The notes under the pieces were generated by a model that saw only the letters and a list, made by a program, of their open reading frames with translations, did no database searches and was not told the DNA's origin. Below are positions 26,801 through 35,999 of a DNA stretch of 64,000 bases, piece after piece. Each line of letters starts with the position of its first letter. The first letter of the stretch is position 1. The translations under genes were made by a program, and so were the position numbers. The stretch comes from Miniphocaeibacter massiliensis. GTDB lineage: Bacteria; Bacillota; Clostridia; Tissierellales; Peptoniphilaceae. The stretch spans positions 1 through 64,000 of the forward strand of contig NZ_OCTQ01000001.1 of the NCBI RefSeq assembly GCF_900232905.1, read 5' to 3'.

Positions 26801-28266
26801 TGTCATACGATAAATTAATATTTGACTTATCCGAACCAGGAAAAATGGGATATAGATTACCTACTTTAGATGTTGAAGGCAAAGATTTAAGTTCATATAT
26901 TCCTGAAGAGTTTTTAGCTACAGAAGAACTAGATTTTCCAGAAGTAAGTGAAGTAGATGTAATTAGACATTTTACTAACCTTTCTATGAAAAACTATGGG
27001 TTAGATAGAGGATTTTATCCATTAGGATCTTGTACAATGAAGTACAATCCTAAAATAAATGAAGATGTTGTTTCATTAGAAGGATTTGCTAATCTTCATC
27101 CATATCAAAAAGATGATGATATACAGGGTACTTTAGAAGCTCTTTACAATGTAGGAGATGCTTTATCAGAAATTTCAGGTATGGATTTTATGACATTACA
27201 ACCAGCAGCAGGTGCTCATGGAGAAATAACAGGTGTAATGTTAATGAAGGCATATCATGAATTTAATGGACAAAACCAAAGAAACAAAATAATTGTTCCG
27301 GATTCAGCACATGGTACAAACCCAGCAACAGCTGCAATGGCAGGTTATGAAATAATTGAAATCAAATCAAAACCAAATGGAATGGTTGATATAGATGCAT
27401 TAAAAGCAGCAGTAGGAGAAGATACAGCAGGATTAATGCTTACAAATCCTAATACATTAGGAATTTATGATGAAAATATCAAAGCCATAACTGAGACAGT
27501 TCATAATGCTGGTGGTTTAGTTTATTATGATGGTGCCAATATGAATGCTATATTAGGACAAAGTAGACCAGGTGACATGGGCTTTGACATAGTTCATTAT
27601 AATGTTCATAAAACATTCTCAACACCTCATGGTGGTGGTGGTCCAGGAGCTGGTCCAGTAGGAGTTAAATCATTCTTGAAAAAATTCCTTCCAAAACCTT
27701 TAGTTGAGAAAAAAGAAGATGGAACATTCTATTTAGACTATGATCTTCCAAATTCACTTGGAAAAATGAAAGCAAATGTGGGACATGTTGGTATATTGTT
27801 AAGAACATATTCTTATATATTAACTATGGGTAGTGATGGACTTAAGGCTGCTAGTACAATGGCTGTTTTAAATGCCAATTATTTAGCTCAAAGCTTAAAA
27901 GAAAACTATAATTTACCATTGGATAGAATATATAAACATGAATTTGTTTTAGCAGGAATAAAAGATGATACTCATACTATAACAACAGCTGATGTATCTA
28001 AAAGAATTCTTGACAAAGGATTCCATGCTCCTACAGTATACTTCCCATTAATTGTACCTGAAGCATTAATGATTGAACCTACTGAATCTGAGCCAAAACA
28101 AACTTTGGATGAGTTTATTGCAGCAATGAATGAAATTGCTGATGAAGCAAAAACTAATCCTGAATTATTAAAATCAGCTCCTCATAATACTTTAATAGGT
28201 AGACCAGATGAGACTAAAGCTGCAAAAGATTTAATATTAAAGTATGAAGGAGAAATTAATGCCTAA
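26800..28266 (+). CDS. gcvPB: Glycine dehydrogenase (decarboxylating) subunit 2
   Basis: C-terminal half of the split P protein; 488 residues. It contains GFYPLGSCTMKYNPKINE (about residues 73-90), LQPAAGAHGEITG, PDSAHGTNPATAAMAGY, and the PLP-binding lysine in DIVHYNVHKTFSTPHGGGG (about 272). GGAGG precedes the ATG. It overlaps lpd by 8 bases. Confidence 0.95.
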   Translation: MSYDKLIFDLSEPGKMGYRLPTLDVEGKDLSSYIPEEFLATEELDFPEVSEVDVIRHFTNLSMKNYGLDRGFYPLGSCTMKYNPKINEDVVSLEGFANLHPYQKDDDIQGTLEALYNVGDALSEISGMDFMTLQPAAGAHGEITGVMLMKAYHEFNGQNQRNKIIVPDSAHGTNPATAAMAGYEIIEIKSKPNGMVDIDALKAAVGEDTAGLMLTNPNTLGIYDENIKAITETVHNAGGLVYYDGANMNAILGQSRPGDMGFDIVHYNVHKTFSTPHGGGGPGAGPVGVKSFLKKFLPKPLVEKKEDGTFYLDYDLPNSLGKMKANVGHVGILLRTYSYILTMGSDGLKAASTMAVLNANYLAQSLKENYNLPLDRIYKHEFVLAGIKDDTHTITTADVSKRILDKGFHAPTVYFPLIVPEALMIEPTESEPKQTLDEFIAAMNEIADEAKTNPELLKSAPHNTLIGRPDETKAAKDLILKYEGEINA

Positions 28267-29659
28267 GATTGTAGTAATAGGTGCTGGACCTGGTGGATAT
28301 GAGACTGCTATTAGAGCAGCTCAACTAGGTGCAGAGGTAGTATTAATAGAAAAAGGTAGAGCTGGAGGAACTTGTTTAAACATTGGATGCATTCCAACTA
28401 AAACTTTATGGAAAACGGCTGAATTATTTGAACAAGTAAAAGAATCTACTAGTTTTGGAATAAAATTAGAAAATCCTTCAGTTGATATGGCTGCTGTAAA
28501 AGCTAGAAAAGATTATGTAGCAGATAGAATGAATACAGGAGTTAACTTTTTAGTTGACTCATATCCAAACATAGAATATATAGAAGGATATGCTAGCTTT
28601 AAAGATGAAAATACAATTATTGTAGATAAAGGTGAAGAAAAAGTAGAAGTTGCAGGGGATTATTTTATAATAGCTACAGGATCAGCTCCTTTAGTTCCGA
28701 GCTTTGAAGGTTCAAGATTAGAAAATGTAATAACAAGTACTGAGTTATTAGATTTAGATTATTTACCAGAGAAATTAGTTGTAGTTGGAACTGGTGTTAT
28801 AGGAATGGAATTTGCTAGTATTTATAATTCATTTGGTACAGATGTTACTGTTATAGGTTCTGATATCTTAGGTGCTTGTGAGAGTGAAATCACTAAAAGA
28901 ATTCAGTCTATATTCAAACAAAAAGGTATGAAGATAGAAAAAGGGTATAGAGCTAGTAAAATAGAAAAATCAGCTAACGGATTGACTGTATTTGCTGAAA
29001 ATAAAAAAGGTAAAGTAGTTGAAGCAGAAGGCGACTTAGTATTACTTGCTATCGGTAGAATACCATTTACTGAAGGATTAAATCTTGAAGGTATAGGAAT
29101 TGAAACCAATAGAGGTGGAGTTGTAGTTGATAAAGATTTAAAAACTAGTAAAGATAATATCTTTGCAATAGGTGATTGTATTTCAGGAAACGTTCAATTA
29201 GCACATGTTGCTTCAAATCAAGGGTTAAATCTTGTTGAACGTTTAATGGGAAATACTCCTCATATTGTAGAAGATGTTGTTCCAGCAGCTACATTTACAT
29301 TACCAGAAATTGCTCAGGTTGGTAAAACTGAAGATCAATTAAAAGAAGAAGGTATTGAATATGACAAATCTAAATTTTTATTCTCTGGAAATGGTAAAGC
29401 TGTTTCTATGGGTGAAACAGATGGATTTGTAAAAATATTAGCTTCTAAAGATCATAAGAAAATTTTAGGCGTTCATATATTTGGACCGCATGCAAATGAT
29501 ATAGTGCATTTAGGTGCTGTAGCAATGGCAAATGATTTGCCAGTTTCAGCTTTAAATAAGACTATATTTGCACATCCAACTCTAAGTGAAACATTTATGG
29601 AAGCTTCTCATGGTTTAGAAGGAGCATCGATTCATACTGCAAAGGTAGCAAAAAAATAA
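28259..29659 (+). CDS. lpdA: Dihydrolipoyl dehydrogenase (L protein)
   Basis: Reoxidises the dihydrolipoyl arm of GcvH and passes electrons to NAD. The 466-residue flavoprotein has the FAD-binding IGAGPGGYETAIRAAQLG (about residues 7-24), the redox disulfide GGTCLNIGCIPTK (about 37-49), the NAD-binding VVVGTGVIGMEFASIY and the C-terminal HAHPTLSE-type active site, here FAHPTLSETFMEA with catalytic His and Glu. I start at the ATG with AAGGAG seven bases upstream. There is no N-terminal lipoyl domain. Position at the end of the gcv operon indicates a dedicated L protein. Confidence 0.94.
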   Translation: MPKIVVIGAGPGGYETAIRAAQLGAEVVLIEKGRAGGTCLNIGCIPTKTLWKTAELFEQVKESTSFGIKLENPSVDMAAVKARKDYVADRMNTGVNFLVDSYPNIEYIEGYASFKDENTIIVDKGEEKVEVAGDYFIIATGSAPLVPSFEGSRLENVITSTELLDLDYLPEKLVVVGTGVIGMEFASIYNSFGTDVTVIGSDILGACESEITKRIQSIFKQKGMKIEKGYRASKIEKSANGLTVFAENKKGKVVEAEGDLVLLAIGRIPFTEGLNLEGIGIETNRGGVVVDKDLKTSKDNIFAIGDCISGNVQLAHVASNQGLNLVERLMGNTPHIVEDVVPAATFTLPEIAQVGKTEDQLKEEGIEYDKSKFLFSGNGKAVSMGETDGFVKILASKDHKKILGVHIFGPHANDIVHLGAVAMANDLPVSALNKTIFAHPTLSETFMEASHGLEGASIHTAKVAKK

Positions 29660-29665
29660 ACTATT

Positions 29666-29693
29666 AAAAAGGAGATGTTATCTCCTTTTTTTT
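29666..29693 (+). terminator. Intrinsic terminator of the glycine cleavage operon
   Basis: AAAAAGGAGA / TCTCCTTTTT stem with a five-base loop and T tail. Confidence 0.88.
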
Positions 29694-29774
29694 GTTAAGA
29701 AATATACTATAAAAATATATTCGAATATATGATAGAATACCATTATATAGTTTTTGGTATAAGGGGTATAATTT

Positions 29775-30800
29775 ATGAAAAAAATCAGAGTAGAAGATGC
29801 AATTGGTCATATTTTACCACATGATATGACAAAGATTGTAAAGGATGAATATAAAGGAGTTGCTTTTAAAAAAGGTCATATAATTACAGAAGAAGATATT
29901 CCTAAATTATTAGATATGGGGAAAGAACATATTTATATATTAGAAAAAAATGAAAATATGGTTCATGAAAATGAAGCTGCACTCATCTTGGCAAATATTT
30001 GTAAAAATGATTATATGGATATTACAGATGTGGTGGAAGGAAAAATTGAAATTGTAGCAACAGAAGATGGATTTTTTGAAATAGATACAGAACGACTTTT
30101 TGAACTTAATTTTTTAGGCGATATTGCAATAGCAACTAGAACTGGAAATTTGCCAGTAAAAAAGGGCGATGTTTTAGCGGGAACTAGAATAATACCGCTG
30201 TTAATAGATAAAAAACAGCTAGATAGAGCTGAAAAAATAGGAGGAAATACACCGTTATTTAAAATAACGCCTTTTAAAAAGCTTAAAGTAGGAATAGTTA
30301 CTACTGGCTCAGAAGTATATAATGGAAGAATAACAGATAAATTCACACCTGTTGTCAAAGAAAAATTAAAAGAGTATAATTTAGAATTACTACATCATGA
30401 AGTTTGTGATGACAATACAGATATGATAAAAAGTGCAATTACTAAAATTAAAGATATGGGTGCAAATCTAATCTTGTGTACAGGAGGTATGAGTGTAGAT
30501 CCGGATGATTTAACACCAGCAGCGATTAGTAGAAGTGGAGCACAAATAATCACACATGGAACACCTACACTTCCGGGATCTATGTTTTTAGTAGGATATT
30601 TTAAAGATGAAACTGCTATTATGGGACTACCAGGATGCGTAATGTACACTAAAACTACGGTTTTTGATATTTTGTTTCCATATGTAGTAGCAGGTAAGAA
30701 AATAACAAGAGAGCAAATTGCAAGGCTAGGATATGGAGGATATTGCTTAAAATGTGATGTTTGCCATTATCCTAATTGTGAATTTGGCAAAGGAGTTTAA
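29775..30800 (+). CDS. MoCF-domain (molybdopterin-binding) protein with Cys-rich tail
   Basis: A 341-residue protein. The N-terminal half (about 1-165) includes KKIRVEDAIGHILPHDMT, reminiscent of MoeA domain I but lacking most of MoeA. A MoCF_biosynth domain (about 170-310) follows with VGIVTTGSEVYNG, LILCTGGMSVDPDDLTP and GLPGCVMY. The tail GGYCLKCDVCHYPNCEFGKG has four cysteines, suggestive of a metal or Fe-S site. This architecture occurs in Clostridia beside molybdenum hydroxylase genes, but no molybdenum genes are visible here. Role unassigned. A GGGG site precedes the ATG. Confidence 0.75.
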   Translation: MKKIRVEDAIGHILPHDMTKIVKDEYKGVAFKKGHIITEEDIPKLLDMGKEHIYILEKNENMVHENEAALILANICKNDYMDITDVVEGKIEIVATEDGFFEIDTERLFELNFLGDIAIATRTGNLPVKKGDVLAGTRIIPLLIDKKQLDRAEKIGGNTPLFKITPFKKLKVGIVTTGSEVYNGRITDKFTPVVKEKLKEYNLELLHHEVCDDNTDMIKSAITKIKDMGANLILCTGGMSVDPDDLTPAAISRSGAQIITHGTPTLPGSMFLVGYFKDETAIMGLPGCVMYTKTTVFDILFPYVVAGKKITREQIARLGYGGYCLKCDVCHYPNCEFGKGV

Positions 30801-31417
30801 TGATAGGTAGAAAGAGTAAAAATAAATTTTTAATTATTACATTAATTTTTGTGATTTTAGCAGGGATTTATTTTTCGAAATTTAATAATACTACAAAATT
30901 TGATATTAATGTGTTAAGTTTTATTAGAGAAAATATTTATCCGAGTAAATTTTTTTGGTTTTTCACAAGACTGGGAGATACTTCCACTTACTTGATTATA
31001 TTACTTCCAGTTGCTATTTATTTAATATATAAAAAAAATTATAAGCTGTTATTAGTACTAATATTTTCCGTAGTAGGATCAGCATTAACTATGAAAATAT
31101 TTAAGCATATATTTGAAAGAGAGAGACCGATAGAATTTTTTGTTTATAACCAAGGAGGATTTAGTTTTCCAAGTGGACATTCTACAGTTAGTGCAGCATT
31201 TTATTTTACATTGGCGCAAATTTATTATATTAATTATAAAAATAAAATTGTGACTTTTTTAATAATGCTTATACCTATATTTATAGGATTAAGTAGATTA
31301 GTATTAGGAGTACACTGGACTACAGATGTATTAACAGGATGGTTGTTAGGGATATCAATTTCTATTATAAGTTTAGAAATATATAATATTAATAATAAAG
31401 GATTTAAGAATGATTGA
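30800..31417 (+). CDS. PAP2-family membrane phosphatase, copy 1
   Basis: A 205-residue membrane acid phosphatase (PF01569). The three catalytic motifs are complete: KHIFERERP (about residues 99-107), FPSGHST (about 122-128) and SRLVLGVHWTTD (about 166-177), the two His being catalytic. There are about six hydrophobic segments. Likely substrates are undecaprenyl pyrophosphate or phosphatidic/phosphatidylglycerol phosphates; sequence does not decide. It shares its first base with the preceding stop and overlaps the next PAP2 gene by 8 bases. Confidence 0.87.
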   Translation: MIGRKSKNKFLIITLIFVILAGIYFSKFNNTTKFDINVLSFIRENIYPSKFFWFFTRLGDTSTYLIILLPVAIYLIYKKNYKLLLVLIFSVVGSALTMKIFKHIFERERPIEFFVYNQGGFSFPSGHSTVSAAFYFTLAQIYYINYKNKIVTFLIMLIPIFIGLSRLVLGVHWTTDVLTGWLLGISISIISLEIYNINNKGFKND

Positions 31418-32036
31418 TTTTTTTACATTAATGATAATAACAATAATAGTGTTTTTTGCTATTTTTTTATTTGGAATTATTATATATAAAAAAGGTGGAT
31501 TTAAAATAGATTATAGAGTTAGAGAAATATTTTATAATTATAATTTAGAATATTTAAAAAAAATTATGAATAAGATAACAGAATTTGCAAATATAGAAGT
31601 AATTTCTATGATATCAGTACCTATTCTATTCTATTTAATTCATGAAAAACAGTATATAGAAGCAACAACTATTATATTTTCAATAATGTTTTCTTTTATT
31701 AGTAGTCAATTATTAAAAGTTGTATTTAGAATAAAAAGACCTACAGAATCACAAAAATATAGTCATATTGGCTATTCGTTTCCAAGTGGACATTCATCAG
31801 TTGGAATGAGTTTTTACTTAACATTAAGCTTTATACTTATAAAAAGCATTGAAGGATCAATGGCTATACTAGCTTTAGCAGTTTTATTTGGAATTACAAT
31901 AGGTATATCTAGATTGGTATTAGGAGTACATTGGTTTACAGATGTGGTTATAGGATTGGCATTAGGATTACTGTGTAGTTTTTGGTCAATGTATTTTTAT
32001 AATATTGGATATTATTTTAAATTGTTATTTAATTAA
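31410..32036 (+). CDS. PAP2-family membrane phosphatase, copy 2
   Basis: A 208-residue paralogue of the preceding gene, with KVVFRIKRP, YSFPSGHSSVG and SRLVLGVHWFTDV. The near-identical last motif and same layout suggest tandem duplication followed by divergence. The start overlaps the end of copy 1. Confidence 0.87.
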   Translation: MIDFFTLMIITIIVFFAIFLFGIIIYKKGGFKIDYRVREIFYNYNLEYLKKIMNKITEFANIEVISMISVPILFYLIHEKQYIEATTIIFSIMFSFISSQLLKVVFRIKRPTESQKYSHIGYSFPSGHSSVGMSFYLTLSFILIKSIEGSMAILALAVLFGITIGISRLVLGVHWFTDVVIGLALGLLCSFWSMYFYNIGYYFKLLFN

Positions 32037-32048
32037 GGAGTGAAGAAT

Positions 32049-32492
32049 ATGACATTTTTGGAAAATTTAAGAAAAGATAAGATGAAAGCTATGAAAGATA
32101 AGGATAGAGATAAAGTTAATGTTATTACTTTATTAATGTCCTCTATATCATTAGCAGAAAAAGAAGAGAAGAAAACTTTAACAGATGAAGAAGCGATAGT
32201 TTTTGTACAGAAAGAACTTAAGCAAGCAAAAGATACTTTAGAGTCAACACCTAAAAATAGAGAAGATATTATAAAAGAAACTAATAGAAGGATAGAAATA
32301 ATAGAGTCTTATATGCCAGAACAAATGTCTGAAGATGAGTTGGAGAAAGAAATAAAAAATTTGGCAAATGACAAGAACTTGGAGCTTGGTATAAAAAGTA
32401 AGGGTATTTTGATAAAAGAAACTTTAGAAAAATTCAAAGGTAAAACTGATGGAAAAACAATTAACAAAATAATAGATAAAATATTGAAATAG
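32049..32492 (+). CDS. yqeY: GatB/YqeY domain-containing protein
   Basis: A 147-residue helical protein of the YqeY (PF09424) family, related to the tRNA-binding tail of GatB. It starts FLENLRKDKMKAMKDKDRDKVNVI and has LLMSSISLAEKEE and the central RRIEIIESYMPEQMSEDELE typical of the family. Function is unproven; it may bind tRNA. I use the ATG, since the in-frame GTG three codons earlier overlaps the AAGGAG site. Confidence 0.87.
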   Translation: MTFLENLRKDKMKAMKDKDRDKVNVITLLMSSISLAEKEEKKTLTDEEAIVFVQKELKQAKDTLESTPKNREDIIKETNRRIEIIESYMPEQMSEDELEKEIKNLANDKNLELGIKSKGILIKETLEKFKGKTDGKTINKIIDKILK

Positions 32493-32520
32493 TCTCGGAA
32501 ATCCGAGATTATTTATTTTT
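32493..32520 (+). terminator. Weak terminator after yqeY
   Basis: TCTCGG / CCGAGA hairpin (32493-32498, 32503-32508) followed by TTATTTATTTTT. Confidence 0.6.
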
Positions 32521-32524
32521 ATAG

Positions 32525-32551
32525 TTGACACACATGTGGTAAAATTATAAT
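32525..32551 (+). promoter_or_regulatory. Promoter of the cdaA-cdaR-glmM operon
   Basis: Consensus TTGACA (32525-32530) and TATAAT (32546-32551), with a short 15-base spacer that begins with the palindrome CACATGTG (32531-32538). Confidence 0.6.
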
Positions 32552-32578
32552 TGTAATATTTAAATAAGGAATGATTTG

Positions 32579-33409
32579 ATGAATGATTTTTTTAGTGAAT
32601 TAATAAGTACATTGTCTATGATTAGGATAAGAGATGTTATAGATATTCTTATAGTAGCTATTGCAATATATAAGATATATATTTTAATAAAAGAAACTAG
32701 AGCAGAACAATTAATGAAGGGTGTTCTGGCTATTTTCTTTTGTTCAATTTTAAGTAGAGCTCTTAACCTATATACCATTGCTTGGATATTAAAACAAGCT
32801 ATGACAGCTGGATTTGTATTAATAATAGTAGTATTTCAGCCTGAATTAAGAAAAATGTTGGAATATATTGGTACAAGTAATATATTTAGAAAATCATTTG
32901 TAGATTTGCAATATGAAGCAGCTAAAAAAAATACTGATGAAATAGTTCATGCATTAGCATCTTTATCTAGACAAAAAATAGGAGCACTTTTGGTTTTTGA
33001 AAGAAAAACTGGATTAAATGAAGTAATAGAAACAGGAACTTTATTAGATGCAAAAATTTCTAGTGAACTATTGATTAATATATTTATTCCAAACACTCCA
33101 TTGCATGATGGAGCAGTAATAATTAGAGAAGATATTATAAAAGCTGCATCGTGTTTTTTACCATTATCCGAAAATCAGTCAATATCTAAAGAATTGGGAA
33201 CGAGGCATAGGGCAGCACTAGGTATGTCTGAAAAATCTGATTCTCTTTCAATAGTTGTATCTGAAGAAACTGGAGATATATCTATTGCAGAGAGAGGCGA
33301 ACTTCAAAGGTATATTGATGAAGTTACATTAGAAAGTATATTGATGAAATTTTATAGTGCTAAATTTGTTAATAATGAGGAGGAAACTGATGGAAAGAAT
33401 AAAAAATAA
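32579..33409 (+). CDS. cdaA: Diadenylate cyclase CdaA
   Basis: Membrane enzyme making c-di-AMP from two ATP. The 276-residue protein has three N-terminal membrane helices (about residues 15-35, 40-58, 63-83), followed by a DisA_N domain with the catalytic NTPLHDGAVIIRED (DGA at about 178-180) and GTRHRAALGMSE (RHR). The ATG has AAGGA eight bases upstream. The order cdaA-cdaR-glmM is the conserved Firmicute cassette linking c-di-AMP to wall precursor supply. Confidence 0.95.
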   Translation: MNDFFSELISTLSMIRIRDVIDILIVAIAIYKIYILIKETRAEQLMKGVLAIFFCSILSRALNLYTIAWILKQAMTAGFVLIIVVFQPELRKMLEYIGTSNIFRKSFVDLQYEAAKKNTDEIVHALASLSRQKIGALLVFERKTGLNEVIETGTLLDAKISSELLINIFIPNTPLHDGAVIIREDIIKAASCFLPLSENQSISKELGTRHRAALGMSEKSDSLSIVVSEETGDISIAERGELQRYIDEVTLESILMKFYSAKFVNNEEETDGKNKK

Positions 33410-34631
33410 TTGGCCCATCAAATTGATTTCTCTAATATTTGCATTTGGTCTTTGGTATTATGTATTAATGGACGCTAATCCAGAAGGCACTAGAGAATTT
33501 AGAAATGTAGAAGTAAACATAAAAGGAAAAGAAGTTTTAGCAGAACTAGACAAAGATATAATAGCACCTATAGAACCTACAGTATATATTAAAGTAAGGG
33601 GAAAAAGAGATGTAATAAGTAAATTAAAAGAATCTGAAATAGAAGCAGAGATTGACTTAAATACTATAAAAGAAGATTTAAAAAGTGGAATAGATGAAAA
33701 AAGAATATACATTACTTATAAATTACCAACAGGGGTATTTAGAGAAGATGAGACAGAAAAGTTTTTAGATTTTAGATTCGATAATATTGTTTCAGCAGAA
33801 TATGATATTAAAGAAGAGCAAATTGGAAATTTACCATCGACAAATCTTGCAATTAAAAATATAGAAGTAGTACCTGATTCTGTAACTATTAAAGGACAAG
33901 AAAAAGCTATGAATAAAATAGACAAGGTTTGCGTATTAGTAGATGTTTCAAAGGAAACTGAAGATGTTACAAGAAATATTCCAATAGAAGTTTTTGATAA
34001 AAATGGTGACAAAATTGAAGATCTTGAAATTAGTGAAAAGAATGCGAAAGTTAATATATATATAACAAATAGTAAACAGGTGCCTATAAAATTAAAAATG
34101 ATTAATGAACTTCCAGAAGGCATTAGCATTGAAAGTAGTACTCCAAGCAAGGAAAAAATTACAATAATAGGTGATAAAAAAATACTTGATAAAATTTCTG
34201 AAATAGAAACAAGTCCAATAGATTTATCAAAAATAAAAAATAATATGGTAGTTGATGCAAGGTTGATGTTGCCAGATGGTGTTGGGCTTATGCAAGAAGA
34301 AAATATAACTATTGATATAGTGGTTAAATCAGAAGAAGAGAGTTCAGATGGATTGGCTAATAAGACTTTTGTAATTAAAAAAGAAAAAATAGAAATTCTA
34401 AAAAATACAAAAGATTATGAAGTTATTTTTCCAGCTGATATTAAAGATATAACAGTAACATTAGAAGGAAAAGAGGAAACAATAAATAAGGTAAAAGAAG
34501 AGGAAGTTAAATTAAGTATTGATATAGGTGGATTATGGAGAGGTAAGCACAAAGTAGATATAGAAACTAATAGTTTAAAGGATATAACTAAGACTATAAA
34601 TCCAGCAAGTATAGAAATTGAGTTAAAATAG
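33390..34631 (+). CDS. cdaR: CdaA regulatory protein CdaR (YbbR domains)
   Basis: The 413-residue protein has one N-terminal membrane helix (NWPIKLISLIFAFGLWYYVL, about residues 6-25) and an extracytoplasmic part made of about four YbbR repeats (each ending in a V-x-I/V-x-G type strand, e.g. VTIKGQEK, ITIIGDKK, VTLEGKEE). CdaR binds and modulates CdaA. The start is set by GAGGAGG six bases upstream; it overlaps cdaA by 20 bases. Confidence 0.92.
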   Translation: MERIKNNWPIKLISLIFAFGLWYYVLMDANPEGTREFRNVEVNIKGKEVLAELDKDIIAPIEPTVYIKVRGKRDVISKLKESEIEAEIDLNTIKEDLKSGIDEKRIYITYKLPTGVFREDETEKFLDFRFDNIVSAEYDIKEEQIGNLPSTNLAIKNIEVVPDSVTIKGQEKAMNKIDKVCVLVDVSKETEDVTRNIPIEVFDKNGDKIEDLEISEKNAKVNIYITNSKQVPIKLKMINELPEGISIESSTPSKEKITIIGDKKILDKISEIETSPIDLSKIKNNMVVDARLMLPDGVGLMQEENITIDIVVKSEEESSDGLANKTFVIKKEKIEILKNTKDYEVIFPADIKDITVTLEGKEETINKVKEEEVKLSIDIGGLWRGKHKVDIETNSLKDITKTINPASIEIELK

Positions 34632-34647
34632 AAAATTAGGAGGACTT

Positions 34648-35991
34648 ATGGGGAAATATTTTGGAACAGATGGAATTAGAGGAATAGCAAATACAGAGCT
34701 TACACCTGAATTAGCTTTTAAAGTGGCAAGAGCTTCTGCGCATAAATTAGAAAATAATCATAAAAAGTTAATTATTATAGGAAAAGATACTAGAAAATCT
34801 GGTGATTTATTAGAAAGTGCATTAGTAGCGGGATATACTTCAATGGGATTTGATGTATATCTGTTAGGAGTTATTCCAACCCCGGCGGTTGCATACTTAA
34901 CAAGATATTATAACGCAGCAGCAGGAATTGTAATATCAGCATCACATAATCCAGCAGAATTTAATGGAATAAAATATTTTGGACCAAATGGATTTAAGTT
35001 ACCAGATGAAGTTGAAGATGATATAGAAAAATTAATGGATGAATATAAAACCATAGAATTAAGACCAACGGGTTCAGAGGTTGGAATTGTAGAAAGAAAA
35101 GAAGAAGCTATAGATATTTATATAAAATTTTTGGAATCTACAGTTAAACTAGATTTAACTGGTAAAAAGATAGCTTTAGATTGTGGCAATGGAGCAACTT
35201 ATAGTATTGCACCAAAACTATTCAAAGATTTAGGAGCTGAAGTAGAATATATATCTGTTGAACCTAATGGATTAAATATAAATGATAATTGTGGATCAAC
35301 TAATCCTTCACTAGCACAGGAATTGGTTAAAAAAATGGGAGCAGATATTGGATTTACATTTGACGGTGACGGTGATAGACTAATTACAATAGATGAAAAT
35401 GGAGAAATATTAGATGGAGACCATTTTCTAGCAGCATGTGCTTTTCACATGAAAAATAATGGTACTTTGAAAAACAATGGAATAGTTGGTACTGTTATGA
35501 CTAATATTGGTTTAGATGAATATGCTAATTCGATTGAAGTTAAAGTAGAAAAAGCATCTGTGGGAGATAGGTATGTTCTTGAATTAATGCAAGAAGGTGG
35601 ATATAATCTTGGAGGAGAACAATCTGGACATATTATTTTTCTAGATAACAATACAACAGGGGATGGTATTTTATCAGCTTTAAAAATATCTGAAACAATG
35701 ATGGATTCTGGCAAAAAAATGTCAGATTTGAATAAGCTTATGATTACTTACCCTCAGGTGTTGGTAAATGCTAAAGTAAAAAATGATAATAAACATAGTT
35801 ACATGGAAGATGAAGTAATTGTTAAAGAGATTAAAGAGTTAGAAGATAAATTTAATGGTTCAGGAAGAGTATTAATAAGACCATCAGGAACAGAACCTTT
35901 AGTAAGGGTTATGATTGAAGGTAAAGATCAATCTATTTTGGAGAAAGAAGCAAATAGGTTAGCTTCTATAATAGAAGAAAGGTTGTCTTAG
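34648..35991 (+). CDS. glmM: Phosphoglucosamine mutase
   Basis: Converts glucosamine 6-phosphate to glucosamine 1-phosphate for UDP-GlcNAc. The 447-residue enzyme has GKYFGTDGIRGIAN at the start, the phosphoserine in ISASHNPAEFNGIK (Ser about residue 100), the metal site TFDGDGDRLI (about 239-248), GGEQSGHI, and the phosphate-binding RPSGTEPLVRVM. GGAGG precedes the ATG. Confidence 0.96.
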   Translation: MGKYFGTDGIRGIANTELTPELAFKVARASAHKLENNHKKLIIIGKDTRKSGDLLESALVAGYTSMGFDVYLLGVIPTPAVAYLTRYYNAAAGIVISASHNPAEFNGIKYFGPNGFKLPDEVEDDIEKLMDEYKTIELRPTGSEVGIVERKEEAIDIYIKFLESTVKLDLTGKKIALDCGNGATYSIAPKLFKDLGAEVEYISVEPNGLNINDNCGSTNPSLAQELVKKMGADIGFTFDGDGDRLITIDENGEILDGDHFLAACAFHMKNNGTLKNNGIVGTVMTNIGLDEYANSIEVKVEKASVGDRYVLELMQEGGYNLGGEQSGHIIFLDNNTTGDGILSALKISETMMDSGKKMSDLNKLMITYPQVLVNAKVKNDNKHSYMEDEVIVKEIKELEDKFNGSGRVLIRPSGTEPLVRVMIEGKDQSILEKEANRLASIIEERLS

Positions 35992-35999
35992 GTAAAAAA

